NCBI GenBank assembly: GCA_017535785.1
Contig: JAFXTN010000037.1
Coordinates: 248,001 to 312,000, forward strand
Direction of reading: 5' to 3'
DNA length: 64,000 bases
DNA from: Butyrivibrio sp.
GTDB lineage: Bacteria > Bacillota > Clostridia > Lachnospirales > Lachnospiraceae
Shown: in pieces, positions 25,113 to 34,144 of the stretch
How positions within the stretch are numbered: position 1 is the first letter of the stretch
Layout: every line of letters starts with the position of its first letter
The notes under the pieces: generated by a model
Told to the model about the DNA's origin: nothing
The model's database searches: none
The model's input: only the letters and a program-made list of their open reading frames with translations
Position numbers and translations under genes: made by a program

Positions 25113-26807
25113 ATGATAATTGTAATACTCAGCTATATATACATCTTTATGGTTTGTCTTTTTGCGGGAGTAATGGTAAGGGAATCGCTTTCAAGATTTA
25201 TCTCCGTTCCCAAAACAGAGACGATCGGGATCACAGGCGTCATAACTACGGGGCTTGCGGTTCTCACTGTATATGCCGAGTATTTCAGTATTTTTTACAA
25301 GGTCGGAGCGATCTGTCATATCATCCTGCTCATGATCTTGTCGCTTGGAGCATATAAGTATCGCAGAAAGATCAGTGCGCTGCTTATAACCGTCAGAAAG
25401 AAATTCTATTCAAAAGAAGGTATCGTCTGCCTTATCATCGTGCTTATATCCGCGTATTTTACATCGCGCGGCAAATATCACACCGATACGGGCATCTATC
25501 ACGCCCAGGCAATCAGGGTACTTGAAGAGTACGGAGTCCTGAAAGGTCTTGGCAATTTCCAGTTACATTTTGCATACAACAGTTCATACCTTGCGCTCTG
25601 CGCGCTGTTTTCATTGAGCTTTGCTTTGCCGTTTGCGCTTCATACAATGACGGGCTTTTTCATGGCTCTTTTTACCTGTTATGCAGTGTGCGGCCTTATG
25701 AAATTCACATCGCGCAGCAGTCACGTTGCGGATATGGCAAGGCTTTCCATAGTTATCTACAGCATTACGGCGATCGAGTATCTTCAGTCGCCCGCGACGG
25801 ATTACGGAACCATGTACATGGTGCTGTACATAATGTGTGCGTGGATAGTTCATGCAGTTGAGAAAAAAGACAACGCGGACGATATTCCGGTTTACGGCTA
25901 TCTTTCCGTGCTCTCCATTTTTACAGTCAGCATGAAGCTTTCGGCAGCAGCCATCGTTGTGCTTGCGGTCGTTCCGTTTGTTCTTTTGGTAAAAAAGAAA
26001 GCGACAAAAGAGATATGGTCTTTTATAGCGATAGGATTTTTATCGTTCCTTCCGTATCTTATCAGGAACGTGATAATCTCGGGATGGCTCTTTTACCCGG
26101 TCGAAGCGATCGACTTCTTCAATGTTGTTTGGAAGATCCCCGCAGAGTATATGTGGCATGATTCCGCACAGATAAAAGTTTGGGGAAGATGTCTTTACGA
26201 CGTTAACAGATTGGGAGATGGAGTGTCTGTTTGGGCACCGATCTGGTGGGGAGAAAAGACCTTCTATGAAAAGCTCCTTATTGTATTCCAGGTTGCCGGA
26301 ACAGGAGCGGTGTTGCTCAATCTTTTGATAAGAACTGTAAGGAAAAAGATCCGTGCGGATGTGGCGGTATTTTACGTGACCGTGCTTGTGAATATTGCGA
26401 TGTGGTTTTTCACCGCGCCGTTTATCAGATACGGACTTGCGTTTCTCTTGATACTTCCCGTTTGCGCAGGCATGGATCTTGCGGAGAATATATTCAAAGG
26501 AAAGTCATTCCTTAGATTTGCTTGTGTCGTTATCGCGGTCGTTTGCATGGGAAATTGGACTCTTCACTATGCTAAGGTTGATAAGGATCATTTTGTGGCT
26601 CACGTGAAAGATGCTTTTTATGTGACGCCTGTTCCTTATGAAGATGCCAAGACCGATGTGATTGATATGAACGGGGAGACGGTTTATTGCTCCGCTCAGG
26701 AGGTTGTAAACAGTTATTATTACTGTCCGAATTCCTGTTATCTTGATATGGTAAAAAGAACTGAACTCATAGGAGAAACAATAGAAGAGGGCTTTAAAGC
26801 TAAGTGA
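25113..26807 (+). CDS. Polytopic membrane protein, GT-C-like
   Basis: This 564-residue protein has about thirteen hydrophobic segments. An early extracellular loop holds YHTDTGIYHAQAIRVLEEYG and GLGNFQLHFAYNSSY, which resemble the acidic loop of GT-C glycosyltransferase-like membrane proteins (LIC_10190-type). A short extracellular domain lies at the C-terminus. I infer a role in transferring sugars from lipid carriers at the outer face of the membrane, but no exact substrate. The start is at 25113 after GGGGG. An in-frame upstream ATG would overlap the methyltransferase gene. Confidence 0.65.
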   Translation: MIIVILSYIYIFMVCLFAGVMVRESLSRFISVPKTETIGITGVITTGLAVLTVYAEYFSIFYKVGAICHIILLMILSLGAYKYRRKISALLITVRKKFYSKEGIVCLIIVLISAYFTSRGKYHTDTGIYHAQAIRVLEEYGVLKGLGNFQLHFAYNSSYLALCALFSLSFALPFALHTMTGFFMALFTCYAVCGLMKFTSRSSHVADMARLSIVIYSITAIEYLQSPATDYGTMYMVLYIMCAWIVHAVEKKDNADDIPVYGYLSVLSIFTVSMKLSAAAIVVLAVVPFVLLVKKKATKEIWSFIAIGFLSFLPYLIRNVIISGWLFYPVEAIDFFNVVWKIPAEYMWHDSAQIKVWGRCLYDVNRLGDGVSVWAPIWWGEKTFYEKLLIVFQVAGTGAVLLNLLIRTVRKKIRADVAVFYVTVLVNIAMWFFTAPFIRYGLAFLLILPVCAGMDLAENIFKGKSFLRFACVVIAVVCMGNWTLHYAKVDKDHFVAHVKDAFYVTPVPYEDAKTDVIDMNGETVYCSAQEVVNSYYYCPNSCYLDMVKRTELIGETIEEGFKAK

Positions 26808-26830
26808 TCAGCTTTAAAGCCCTTTAAATT
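26789..26830 (+). terminator. Terminator overlapping the end of the membrane protein gene
   Basis: GGGCTTTAAAGCT and AGCTTTAAAGCCC form a 13-bp stem around AAGTGATC that spans the stop codon, followed by TTTAAATT. The convergent dapF gene ends 15 bases further on, so it may act in both directions. Confidence 0.78.
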
Positions 26831-26844
26831 ACATATATATTTTT

Positions 26845-27768
26845 TTAGAGATTGCTGATATCGATCTCTCCATCAAATACAGTTGTTGCGGGTCCTTCCA
26901 TGATAACGGGTGACTCGGGATCCTTGTCCCAGGAGCACTTGATCACACCGCCGAGAACATGCACATTGACGCTTGTTGCTGTCAGAAGATTTAATATGCA
27001 TGCAACTGTTGTTGCGCAGCAGCCTGTTCCGCAGGCGAGAGTCTCACCTGTTCCTCTTTCCCATACACGCATGCGAACATTGTTCATGTCATCGATAGAT
27101 ACAAACTCTGTATTGGTGCGGTTGGGGAACATGGGATGATTCTCAAACAAAGGTCCGATAGTATTTATATCGAACTCTGAAAGCTCGTCGTCCTCGGGAA
27201 GGAAAACAACACAGTGAGGATTACCCATTGATACACAGGTTACGTTCCAAGTCTTGCCAGCAACTTCGACAGGGACGTTTACAGCGAGTCTTCCGTAAGT
27301 CTCTGAAAGACTTGCAAATCGTGAGTTGTTGCTACTGAGCTGTTCGTCGGTCAGCGTTACCGGAACGCTTGCCGCATCAAGAATCGGTGCCCCCATATTA
27401 ACCTTGACCGATTCAACAAGCTCGTCTTCACCAATCTTAAGATCGATGTACTTGTTCTTTCCTGCGCTTACGATAGTAAGCTGCTGTTTGTCTGTGAGCT
27501 GTTTGTCATAGACATACTTGGCGACACATCTTATTCCGTTGCCGCACATCTCCGAACGAGTACCGTCAGCATTGAACATTTCCATCTCAAAGTCGATCTC
27601 TTCGTCATCTACCGGGTTAATGAAAATAACCCCGTCAGAACCTATTCCGAAATGTCTGTCGGAAAGGAAGCGAACGATTGATGGCTTCTTGTTCTGAGGA
27701 ACAACCTCCTTTGAGCCGTCGACATAGACGTAATCATTGCCGCAGCCCTGCATTTTCGTGAATTTCAT
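26845..27768 (-). CDS. dapF: Diaminopimelate epimerase (housekeeping copy)
   Basis: This 307-residue protein has all expected parts: KMQGCGNDYVYVDG, FNADGTRSEMCGNGIRC with the first catalytic Cys, SMGNPHCVVF, NTEFV, and WERGTGETLACGTGCC with the second Cys. It converts LL- to meso-diaminopimelate for lysine and peptidoglycan. It is divergent from dapL, the preceding enzyme in the aminotransferase pathway, so both are probably controlled from the shared 118-bp region. GAGGT lies before the ATG. It differs from the DapF-like protein at 10180 at the MGNPH segment and in base composition. Confidence 0.95.
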   Translation of the reverse strand: MKFTKMQGCGNDYVYVDGSKEVVPQNKKPSIVRFLSDRHFGIGSDGVIFINPVDDEEIDFEMEMFNADGTRSEMCGNGIRCVAKYVYDKQLTDKQQLTIVSAGKNKYIDLKIGEDELVESVKVNMGAPILDAASVPVTLTDEQLSSNNSRFASLSETYGRLAVNVPVEVAGKTWNVTCVSMGNPHCVVFLPEDDELSEFDINTIGPLFENHPMFPNRTNTEFVSIDDMNNVRMRVWERGTGETLACGTGCCATTVACILNLLTATSVNVHVLGGVIKCSWDKDPESPVIMEGPATTVFDGEIDISNL

Positions 27769-27822
27769 ACCACTACCTCTTTTATATCTGATTATTATTA
27801 TCCTTTATTATATACGAAAAAT

Positions 27823-27836
27823 GTATACAATTATAC
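27823..27836. promoter_or_regulatory. Small dyad between dapF and dapL
   Basis: GTATACAATTATAC contains inverted GTATA/TATAC halves in the divergent promoter region. It could be an operator or simply AT-rich promoter sequence. Confidence 0.3.
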
Positions 27837-27886
27837 AAAAAAGTAGTAGAATTTTTTAAAAATGGCATGAAAGTGAGGACGATTCA

Positions 27887-29113
27887 ATGTTTAGACCCAA
27901 CAGTGATTACTTGAAACTTCCCGGAAGCTACCTTTTCAGCACTATTGCCAAGAAGGTTAACGCTTATCAGGCAGCCAATCCGGATAAAAAGATAATAAGA
28001 CTCGGAATCGGAGATGTTATACAGCCCCTTTGCCCCGCAGTTATCGAGGCACTTCACAAGGCTGTTGACGAGCAGGCGGTTGCCGAGACCTTCAGAGGTT
28101 ATGCTCCCGATCTTGGATATGATTTCCTTCGCCATGCGATGGCTGAGAATGATTTCAGAAGCAGAGGCTGCGATATCGCTGACGATGAGATCTTTATCTC
28201 AGACGGTGCCAAGAGCGACTCAGGAAACATTCAGGAGATCTTTTCAAAAGACGCTAAGATAGCCGTATGCGATCCCGTATATCCCGTTTATGTTGATTCT
28301 AATGTAATGGCCGGAAGAACAGGCGATTACGATGAGAGCACAGGAATCTGGAGCAACGTTATCTACATGCCTTGCACAGCAGAGAACGGATTTGCACCCG
28401 AGCTTCCTACAGAGACACCCGATCTCATTTATCTTTGCTTCCCCAACAATCCTACAGGTAGCGCGATCACCAAGGATCAGCTTCAGGTTTGGGTTGATTA
28501 TGCCAACAAAGTCGGCGCTGTCATCATTTATGATGCAGCTTATGAAGCTTATATTTCAGAGGACAATGTTCCTCATTCAATCTATGAGTGTGAGGGCGCT
28601 AAGACTTGCGCTATCGAGCTTAGATCATTCTCTAAGAATGCAGGATTTACAGGACTTCGTCTTGGAGCAACGATCATTCCTCACGATCTTGTTGTTGATC
28701 ATGAGGGCAAAAAAGTTCAGATGCACAGCCTCTGGGCAAGAAGACACGGAACAAAGTACAACGGAGCTCCTTACATCGTGCAGAGAGCCGGGGAAGCTTG
28801 CTACTCGGATGCAGGTAAGGCTCAGATCAAAGATATGGTCGCACGCTACATGAAGAATGCAACATATATCCTTAACGGACTTAAGGATGCGGGCTACGAC
28901 GTATCAGGCGGTGTTAACTCGCCTTACGTATGGCTTCGCACTCCCAATAACATGACAAGCTGGGAATTCTTTGACTACCTTCTTGAAAACGCAAATGTAG
29001 TAGGAACACCCGGATCAGGCTTTGGACCTAGCGGAGAGCACTACTTCAGACTTACTGCTTTCGGAAGCTACGAGAACAGTGTGGAAGCGCTTGAGAGGAT
29101 CAAAAAGCTGTAA
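27887..29113 (+). CDS. dapL: LL-diaminopimelate aminotransferase
   Basis: This 408-residue class I/II aminotransferase of the DapL family has IIRLGIGDVIQPLCPAV, FRGYAPDLGYDFLRHAMAE, CFPNNPTGSAI and YDAAYEAYISE, with the PLP Lys in RSFSKNAGFTGLRLG. It makes LL-diaminopimelate directly from tetrahydrodipicolinate, bypassing the succinylated and acetylated routes. The product is the substrate of the divergently encoded DapF. GAGG lies upstream of the ATG and a terminator follows. Confidence 0.95.
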   Translation: MFRPNSDYLKLPGSYLFSTIAKKVNAYQAANPDKKIIRLGIGDVIQPLCPAVIEALHKAVDEQAVAETFRGYAPDLGYDFLRHAMAENDFRSRGCDIADDEIFISDGAKSDSGNIQEIFSKDAKIAVCDPVYPVYVDSNVMAGRTGDYDESTGIWSNVIYMPCTAENGFAPELPTETPDLIYLCFPNNPTGSAITKDQLQVWVDYANKVGAVIIYDAAYEAYISEDNVPHSIYECEGAKTCAIELRSFSKNAGFTGLRLGATIIPHDLVVDHEGKKVQMHSLWARRHGTKYNGAPYIVQRAGEACYSDAGKAQIKDMVARYMKNATYILNGLKDAGYDVSGGVNSPYVWLRTPNNMTSWEFFDYLLENANVVGTPGSGFGPSGEHYFRLTAFGSYENSVEALERIKKL

Positions 29114-29134
29114 TTGAAGTTGCAATGATCACAT

Positions 29135-29165
29135 GCCCCATGCCGATTTGGTGTGGGGCTTTTTT
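29135..29165 (+). terminator. Terminator after dapL
   Basis: GCCCCAT and GTGGGGC pair around an 11-base loop and are followed by six T. Confidence 0.87.
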
Positions 29166-29262
29166 GGTGCAGTAAACGGTGAAAAAGCTTTTTTGACACT
29201 GTTATGAGAATATATTAAAATAATGGATACGTATATTTTTATAGAAAATAGGAGTAACAGAT

Positions 29263-29769
29263 ATGGCATTATTAAAAAAATGGCGTGATATGGCCTACTC
29301 TGAGACTACTGACAAGGGTAGCCTTCAGAAATTATGGACAGAGTATTTTCAGAAGGAGCGTGACATCTACGCAGAGCTTCTTAAGAATCCCGATGATGTT
29401 GTAAAGGGAACAGTTAAGGAACTCGCTGACAAATTCGGTGTAGATATCATGACTATGACAGGATTCCTTGATGGTATCAACGATTCCCTCAAGACACAGA
29501 ATCCTATAGATGATATGGAAGAGGATACAGAAGTTAATCTCGGATTCGAGAAGGAACTTCTTTACAAGAATATGGTAAATGCCGGAGCAGACTGGCTTTA
29601 CAATCTTCCCGAGTGGGAGGCTATTTTTGATGAGGATAAGAGAAAAGCTCTTTACAAAGAGGAGAAGGCTTCTCATACAGTTGTAAAAGAGCAGAAGGTT
29701 TATCCCAACGATCCCTGCCCTTGCGGAAGCGGTAAAAAGTATAAAAAGTGCTGCGGTAAGAACGCATAA
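29263..29769 (+). CDS. SEC-C motif protein
   Basis: This 168-residue protein is mostly helical and ends in the zinc-binding SEC-C motif [19 protein letters not shown], as at the C-terminus of SecA. The N-terminal 120 residues contain [24 protein letters not shown], a conserved part of a small family found in Lachnospiraceae. The role is unknown. SEC-C tails bind SecB, ribosomes or other partners in characterised proteins. AGGAG precedes the ATG. thrS follows after 131 bases. Confidence 0.8.
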   Translation: MALLKKWRDMAYSETTDKGSLQKLWTEYFQKERDIYAELLKNPDDVVKGTVKELADKFGVDIMTMTGFLDGINDSLKTQNPIDDMEEDTEVNLGFEKELLYKNMVNAGADWLYNLPEWEAIFDEDKRKALYKEEKASHTVVKEQKVYPNDPCPCGSGKKYKKCCGKNA

Positions 29770-29777
29770 AAAGTAAT

Positions 29778-29900
29778 CACCGGACTCGTTGTTTTCGAGT
29801 CGTGGTGTACTACTTAGTTCCGGCGAGCGCTATGCGCGAGAGTGGAACTACAATAAATAATAACGGGCTGTACCCGGTTGGTATAGCAGAAGGAGATGTT
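29778..29900 (+). promoter_or_regulatory. Structured leader of thrS with three hairpins
   Basis: Three successive inverted repeats fill the leader. CACC-GACTCG pairs with CGAGTC-GGTG around a TTGTTTT loop (29778-29807). AGTTCC pairs with GGAACT (29816-29849). AAC-GGG pairs with CCC-GTT (29862-29879). The AGGAG ribosome site follows at 29891-29895. No terminator poly-T is present, so any control would be translational. A short T-box-like string AGAGTGGAACTAC occurs but the rest of a T-box is missing. Confidence 0.5.
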
Positions 29901-31784
29901 ATGAATAAAGAAGAGTATTTGGAAGTGTATCGTCACTCACTGGCACACATTCTTGCTAAGGCTGTTATCGAGCTTTACGGAAAAGAAGTACAGTACGCTA
30001 TAGGACCTCAGATCGACGACGGTTGCTATTACGATTTCGTACTTCCCAAGGCAGTAACACAGGATGATTTCAAGACCATCGAAGATAAGATGCGCGAGAT
30101 CATCAAGAGAAGAGAAGATTTCACTCGCAAAGAAGTTTCAAGAGCAGAAGCACTTGAAATGTTCAAGGATCAGAAGTTTAAGACAGAGCTCATTCAGGAT
30201 CTTCCCGAGGATGAGACTCTTACAGTATATTACACAGGCGATGATTATGTAGATCTTTGCCGCGGACCTCACGTTGAGAATTCACAGGAACTCATGAATG
30301 CCGCATATCAGATCAAGGCGGTTTCTGGAGCTTACTGGAGAGGCGATGAGAAGAGAGACCAGCTCTCAAGAATTTATCTCTATGCTTTCCCTAACAAGGA
30401 TGAGCTCAAGAAGCACATCAAGATGATCCAGGAAGCAATGGAGAGAGACCACAAGAAGATCGGTGCACAGCTTGATCTCTTCATGTTTGATGAGACAGCT
30501 CCCGGTATGCCTTACTGGCTTCCCAGAGGATGGAAGATGTATCAGGCACTTCTTAAATACTCCAGAGAAGTGCAGGAGAGACACGGCTACACTGAGATCG
30601 CAGCGCCCCTTGTAAACAACAAGAAGCTGTGGCTTATCAGCGGTCACTGGGCACACTATGTAAACAACATGTTCATGGTACCCGGTGTATCAGGATGGCT
30701 CAAGGCTGACGCTGAGATTCCCGGAATCCTCGAGAATATCAACGAGCCCGCAGAGGAGCCTAAGAACGTCAAGATTCAGGCAGGTTCTGTTCTCTACAAT
30801 CGTGAACAGGATGACACAATGGCTGCAAAGCCCATGAACTGCCCTAATGCCATGATGACATATAAGAGAACCAATCACTCCTACAAGGAGCTTCCTATCC
30901 GTTACAGTGAGTACGATGTACTTCACCGTAAGGAGAAGTCCGGACAGATGAACGGTCTTTTCCGTGTGCAGGAATTCCGTCAGGATGATGACCATACATT
31001 CGTAATGGAGTCTCAGATAAAAGAGGAGATCGCAGACGTTATCGCGATCGCAGACGAGATCTATTCAACATTCGGTGTTACTTACAGAGCTGAGTTCTCA
31101 ACAAGACCCGAAGATTTCATGGGTGATATCGAAGTTTGGAACAGAGCAGAGGCAGCCCTCAAGGAGATCCTTGATGAGAAGTACGGCGAGGGCGGATACG
31201 AGATCAACGAAGGTGACGGAGCTTTCTACGGCCCCAAGATCGACCTTCAGATCAAGGACGCGCTCGGAAGAGAGTGGCAGTGCGGAACCGTACAGCTCGA
31301 CTTCCAGCTTCCTCATAACTTTGGCCTTACATATCAGGCTCAGGATGGAACAATGCAGATGCCTGTAGTTATTCACAGAGCTATCTACGGATCACTTGAG
31401 AGATTCATCGGAATCATCATCGAGAACTTCAAGGGAGTATTCCCCTTCTGGCTCAGCCCTTATCAGGTAGGTATCGTACCTATCCGTGTAGAGCACAACG
31501 AGTATGCTAAGAAGGTTGAAGAGGCTCTTATGAATGCCGGAATTCGTGTTGAGGCTGATTACTCAGACAACAACATGAAGGAGAAGATCAAGAAGTTTAA
31601 GAATTACAAGGATCCATACATTCTTGTGATCGGAGATAAGGAAGCACAGGAGAACACTGTTTCTATCAATGTTCGCGGCTCCAACAAGCAGGTTCAGAAC
31701 GTACCTCTTGAGGCGCTTGTTGAGATGTGCAAAAAGATGAATGAGGAGCATACACTTGAACTTATCGACAGCTACGAAGCGTGA
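29901..31784 (+). CDS. thrS: Threonyl-tRNA synthetase lacking the TGS domain
   Basis: From the ATG at 29901 (AGGAG upstream) the enzyme has 627 residues. It starts almost directly at the editing domain HSLAHILAKAV, so the N-terminal TGS domain of about 60 residues is absent. Motif 2 (FRVQEFRQDDDHTF) and motif 3 (IYGSLERFIGIIIE) are present. The zinc ligands lie in MNCPN, the motif 2 DDH region and VIHRAIY. An insertion of about 40 residues (about 262-302, MVPGVSGWLKADAEIP and onward) lies inside the catalytic domain. It charges tRNA-Thr. A longer in-frame start at 29802 would translate the hairpin leader and is unlikely. Confidence 0.93.
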   Translation: MNKEEYLEVYRHSLAHILAKAVIELYGKEVQYAIGPQIDDGCYYDFVLPKAVTQDDFKTIEDKMREIIKRREDFTRKEVSRAEALEMFKDQKFKTELIQDLPEDETLTVYYTGDDYVDLCRGPHVENSQELMNAAYQIKAVSGAYWRGDEKRDQLSRIYLYAFPNKDELKKHIKMIQEAMERDHKKIGAQLDLFMFDETAPGMPYWLPRGWKMYQALLKYSREVQERHGYTEIAAPLVNNKKLWLISGHWAHYVNNMFMVPGVSGWLKADAEIPGILENINEPAEEPKNVKIQAGSVLYNREQDDTMAAKPMNCPNAMMTYKRTNHSYKELPIRYSEYDVLHRKEKSGQMNGLFRVQEFRQDDDHTFVMESQIKEEIADVIAIADEIYSTFGVTYRAEFSTRPEDFMGDIEVWNRAEAALKEILDEKYGEGGYEINEGDGAFYGPKIDLQIKDALGREWQCGTVQLDFQLPHNFGLTYQAQDGTMQMPVVIHRAIYGSLERFIGIIIENFKGVFPFWLSPYQVGIVPIRVEHNEYAKKVEEALMNAGIRVEADYSDNNMKEKIKKFKNYKDPYILVIGDKEAQENTVSINVRGSNKQVQNVPLEALVEMCKKMNEEHTLELIDSYEA

Positions 31785-33468
31785 TAAATTTATAGGCATA
31801 GCTTTTTTTGGCCTGACCATATATTTTTTGGTCAGGTCATTTATCTTGTCTTGGTCCATTGATATATGGTACGACGAGCTTTTTTCCATGGAGTTTTCCG
31901 CTTCTCCGGTAAAAGAGCTTGTGGCATATACCGCGCGCGATGTTCATCCTCCGCTTTACTACATGATCGTAAGATTTTTTACGCTCCTGTTTAAAGGATT
32001 GGGACTTACCAATTACGGAGGCGGCGGTATCGTGCCTGTTGAGACGGTTGCCAAGATCGTTTCGATCATACCGTTTATCCTGATCATTATTTATGCGCTT
32101 ACCAATATCAGAAAAAATTTCGGATGGATAACGGCAGGATTGTTTTCTTTTGCAATTGTAACTATGCCGGGACTTCCCGAGTACACGACTGAGATCAGAA
32201 TGTACAGCTGGGCGATATTCTTCGTTACGGCGACGCTCCTTCACGGCTTCAATCTAGTTAGGAATATGAACGGTGAAGGCAAGAGACTGTGGGATATCGT
32301 AAACGGTGCTGCAATGTTTTTATATGCAGTCTGTGCTTCATATACGCATTACTACGCAGCTATTTCCATAGGCGCGATCTACTTCACGATCCTCGTATGG
32401 ATGCTCAAGGTTTTCGTAAAGAATATGAAGTCTAAGGATGGTAGTATTAATTTCCGTCCACTCGCTGTAGTAGTAATTACCATGAATCTTGTTGTTGCAG
32501 CGTACATTCCGTGGGTATCGGTTCTTTTGTCTCAGGTTAATGCAGTGAGCAATAACTACTGGATACAGCCGGTCGGACTTCATACACTTGGAAGCTGCGC
32601 TAAATACATGTTTAGCGGATACTTTGTAAATCCTAAGGTTGCGGCCGCAAGTGCTATCATACTGTTTTCGCTTATCGCAGTTATATTTGTTTTGGTGATC
32701 GTTGAGCTTATAAAGGCAAAGAAGAGCATGGCGTCATCATCGGATAAAACTTCTGTAATGGTAGGCATTCCAGCAGCTTATTCGTACGTAGCATTTATGG
32801 TACTTCCGATGCTTATGTTTGTGGGATTACTTGCTTCGGTGATCATCAGACCTGTGTTCGTAAACAGATATATGGTTCCTGCGTTTGGAGCCTTCTGGCT
32901 CGCTGTTTCGATAGCGATCGGAAATATATTCGGCAATCTATCATTTAAGGGCGTAAAAGAGAAAATAACAGCAATTACGGCGGTGCTACTCGGAGTGGTT
33001 GTGCTCGTTGTAGGAATTGTTGATTTTAGGTCTTTCATTGGTAATGAAAAATATCGTATAGTAAATATGGTCAAGACCGTTGAACTTTTTGAAGGGCTCG
33101 ATGATGATACGGTGATCATCAGTAACTTTGATCATGTGCAGGCTCTTTTGTCCTATTATCTTAATGAGAACGGTATTGCCGGTGCATTTAAGGGTGATAC
33201 GCCTGCGCCGTATTCTATCTATCTTTACAAGGCAGAGGCGGAGCCGCTGATAAAAGAGAATGTTCCGGGGCTTTATTCTATCGAGGATTCCGCGGACATT
33301 TACAATTATCTTGAGGCGGGTAAGAAAGTTCTTTTCCTCGGAAGCTTTAACAGCAGGGAAGTGCTGCTTGAAGAGTGGAAAAACGACTACGGTATAACAT
33401 ACGAGAACAAGGGCAGTTACCTGATGGAGCGCTACTGGTTCGATGTATTTGAGCTTTCGATACAGTGA
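31756..33468 (+). CDS. GT39-like polytopic membrane glycosyltransferase
   Basis: This 570-residue protein has about eleven membrane segments. The first extracellular loop holds IDIWYDELFSMEF and YTARDVHPPLYYM, the acidic motifs of ArnT/PMT-type GT39 enzymes that use polyprenyl-linked sugars. A soluble C-terminal domain of about 120 residues follows. I choose the TTG at 31756 because AGGAG lies seven bases before it. An ATG at 31741 without a ribosome site is the alternative. The gene overlaps the end of thrS, and the acceptor is unknown. Confidence 0.72.
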   Translation: MNLSTATKRDKFIGIAFFGLTIYFLVRSFILSWSIDIWYDELFSMEFSASPVKELVAYTARDVHPPLYYMIVRFFTLLFKGLGLTNYGGGGIVPVETVAKIVSIIPFILIIIYALTNIRKNFGWITAGLFSFAIVTMPGLPEYTTEIRMYSWAIFFVTATLLHGFNLVRNMNGEGKRLWDIVNGAAMFLYAVCASYTHYYAAISIGAIYFTILVWMLKVFVKNMKSKDGSINFRPLAVVVITMNLVVAAYIPWVSVLLSQVNAVSNNYWIQPVGLHTLGSCAKYMFSGYFVNPKVAAASAIILFSLIAVIFVLVIVELIKAKKSMASSSDKTSVMVGIPAAYSYVAFMVLPMLMFVGLLASVIIRPVFVNRYMVPAFGAFWLAVSIAIGNIFGNLSFKGVKEKITAITAVLLGVVVLVVGIVDFRSFIGNEKYRIVNMVKTVELFEGLDDDTVIISNFDHVQALLSYYLNENGIAGAFKGDTPAPYSIYLYKAEAEPLIKENVPGLYSIEDSADIYNYLEAGKKVLFLGSFNSREVLLEEWKNDYGITYENKGSYLMERYWFDVFELSIQ

Positions 33469-33496
33469 TAAATATAAAAATGATTCGGAGAGAAAT

Positions 33497-34099
33497 ATGC
33501 TCAGAATGAAGAAAAGATTATTGGTACCGATTTTAATAATGACATTTATGACTGCGTTTTTAAGTGAGGCGGGTGCTGTTTCGGTGCATGCCGAGGAAGA
33601 ACTTAAGATCGCCAAGCAGTGTACTTTTGTTATTCCTGCTCAGTTTACTCCAAGCAGCGAGAAGAATCTTTTTATTGATAAGAGCTATCCCATGGAGTCG
33701 GGATCGATCAAGTACAGCGTTTATTACAACGGCATGGATGTGATCATGACCAACAGGGAGAGAGAAGAGGCCGAGAAAAAGGCTGAGGAAAAGGTAATAG
33801 ACAGTTCCGGAGAGATGACCAAGAAGGAATACGAGGAGCTTCTCTCTGCGAATTACAACAAAGAGTACGGAACGGATGTAGGATTTAATGTCACGGATTT
33901 TGATACCATCGAGATTGACGGGTTCCCCGGATACAAGATAGAAGCCAACTACAAGGTTGGTGATGAGGAACCGATATTCCAGACGGTCTACATGATCCGC
34001 TCAAGATACAGAACATTTACTGTTATTTACCAGCGCGCCGAGGACGATGAATGTTCGGAAAGCTTTGAAAAGAGCGCAAAGACAATTCACGTAATGTAA
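33497..34099 (+). CDS. Secreted protein of unknown function
   Basis: The start at 33497 follows GGAGA, giving 200 residues. A signal peptide (about 1-33, cut after SVHA) is followed by a mixed alpha/beta domain with TFVIPAQFTPSSEKNLF, FPGYKIEANYKVG and YMIRSRYRTFTVIYQRA. The middle (about 75-110) is a charged helix rich in Glu, Lys and Ala. I do not recognise the family. It follows the GT39-like gene by 28 bases and is probably transcribed with it. Confidence 0.7.
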   Translation: MLRMKKRLLVPILIMTFMTAFLSEAGAVSVHAEEELKIAKQCTFVIPAQFTPSSEKNLFIDKSYPMESGSIKYSVYYNGMDVIMTNREREEAEKKAEEKVIDSSGEMTKKEYEELLSANYNKEYGTDVGFNVTDFDTIEIDGFPGYKIEANYKVGDEEPIFQTVYMIRSRYRTFTVIYQRAEDDECSESFEKSAKTIHVM

Positions 34100-34104
34100 T
34101 ATAA

Positions 34105-34133
34105 AAGCCGGAGTGGCATTGCCGCTCCGGCTT
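34105..34133. terminator. Hairpin between convergent genes
   Basis: AAGCCGGAG-GGC and GCC-CTCCGGCTT form a stable stem between two convergent genes. Poly-T is poor on both sides, so termination is inferred from position. Confidence 0.6.
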
Positions 34134-34144
34134 CACTAATTAAT

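Noticed and set aside
29838-29852. T-box-like string ahead of thrS
   Set aside because: Only about 130 bases of leader, no specifier stem and no terminator. One short string is not enough for a T-box.
29802-29900. In-frame extension of thrS to an upstream start
   Set aside because: It would translate the hairpin leader. The AGGAG ribosome site and the conserved protein start support 29901.
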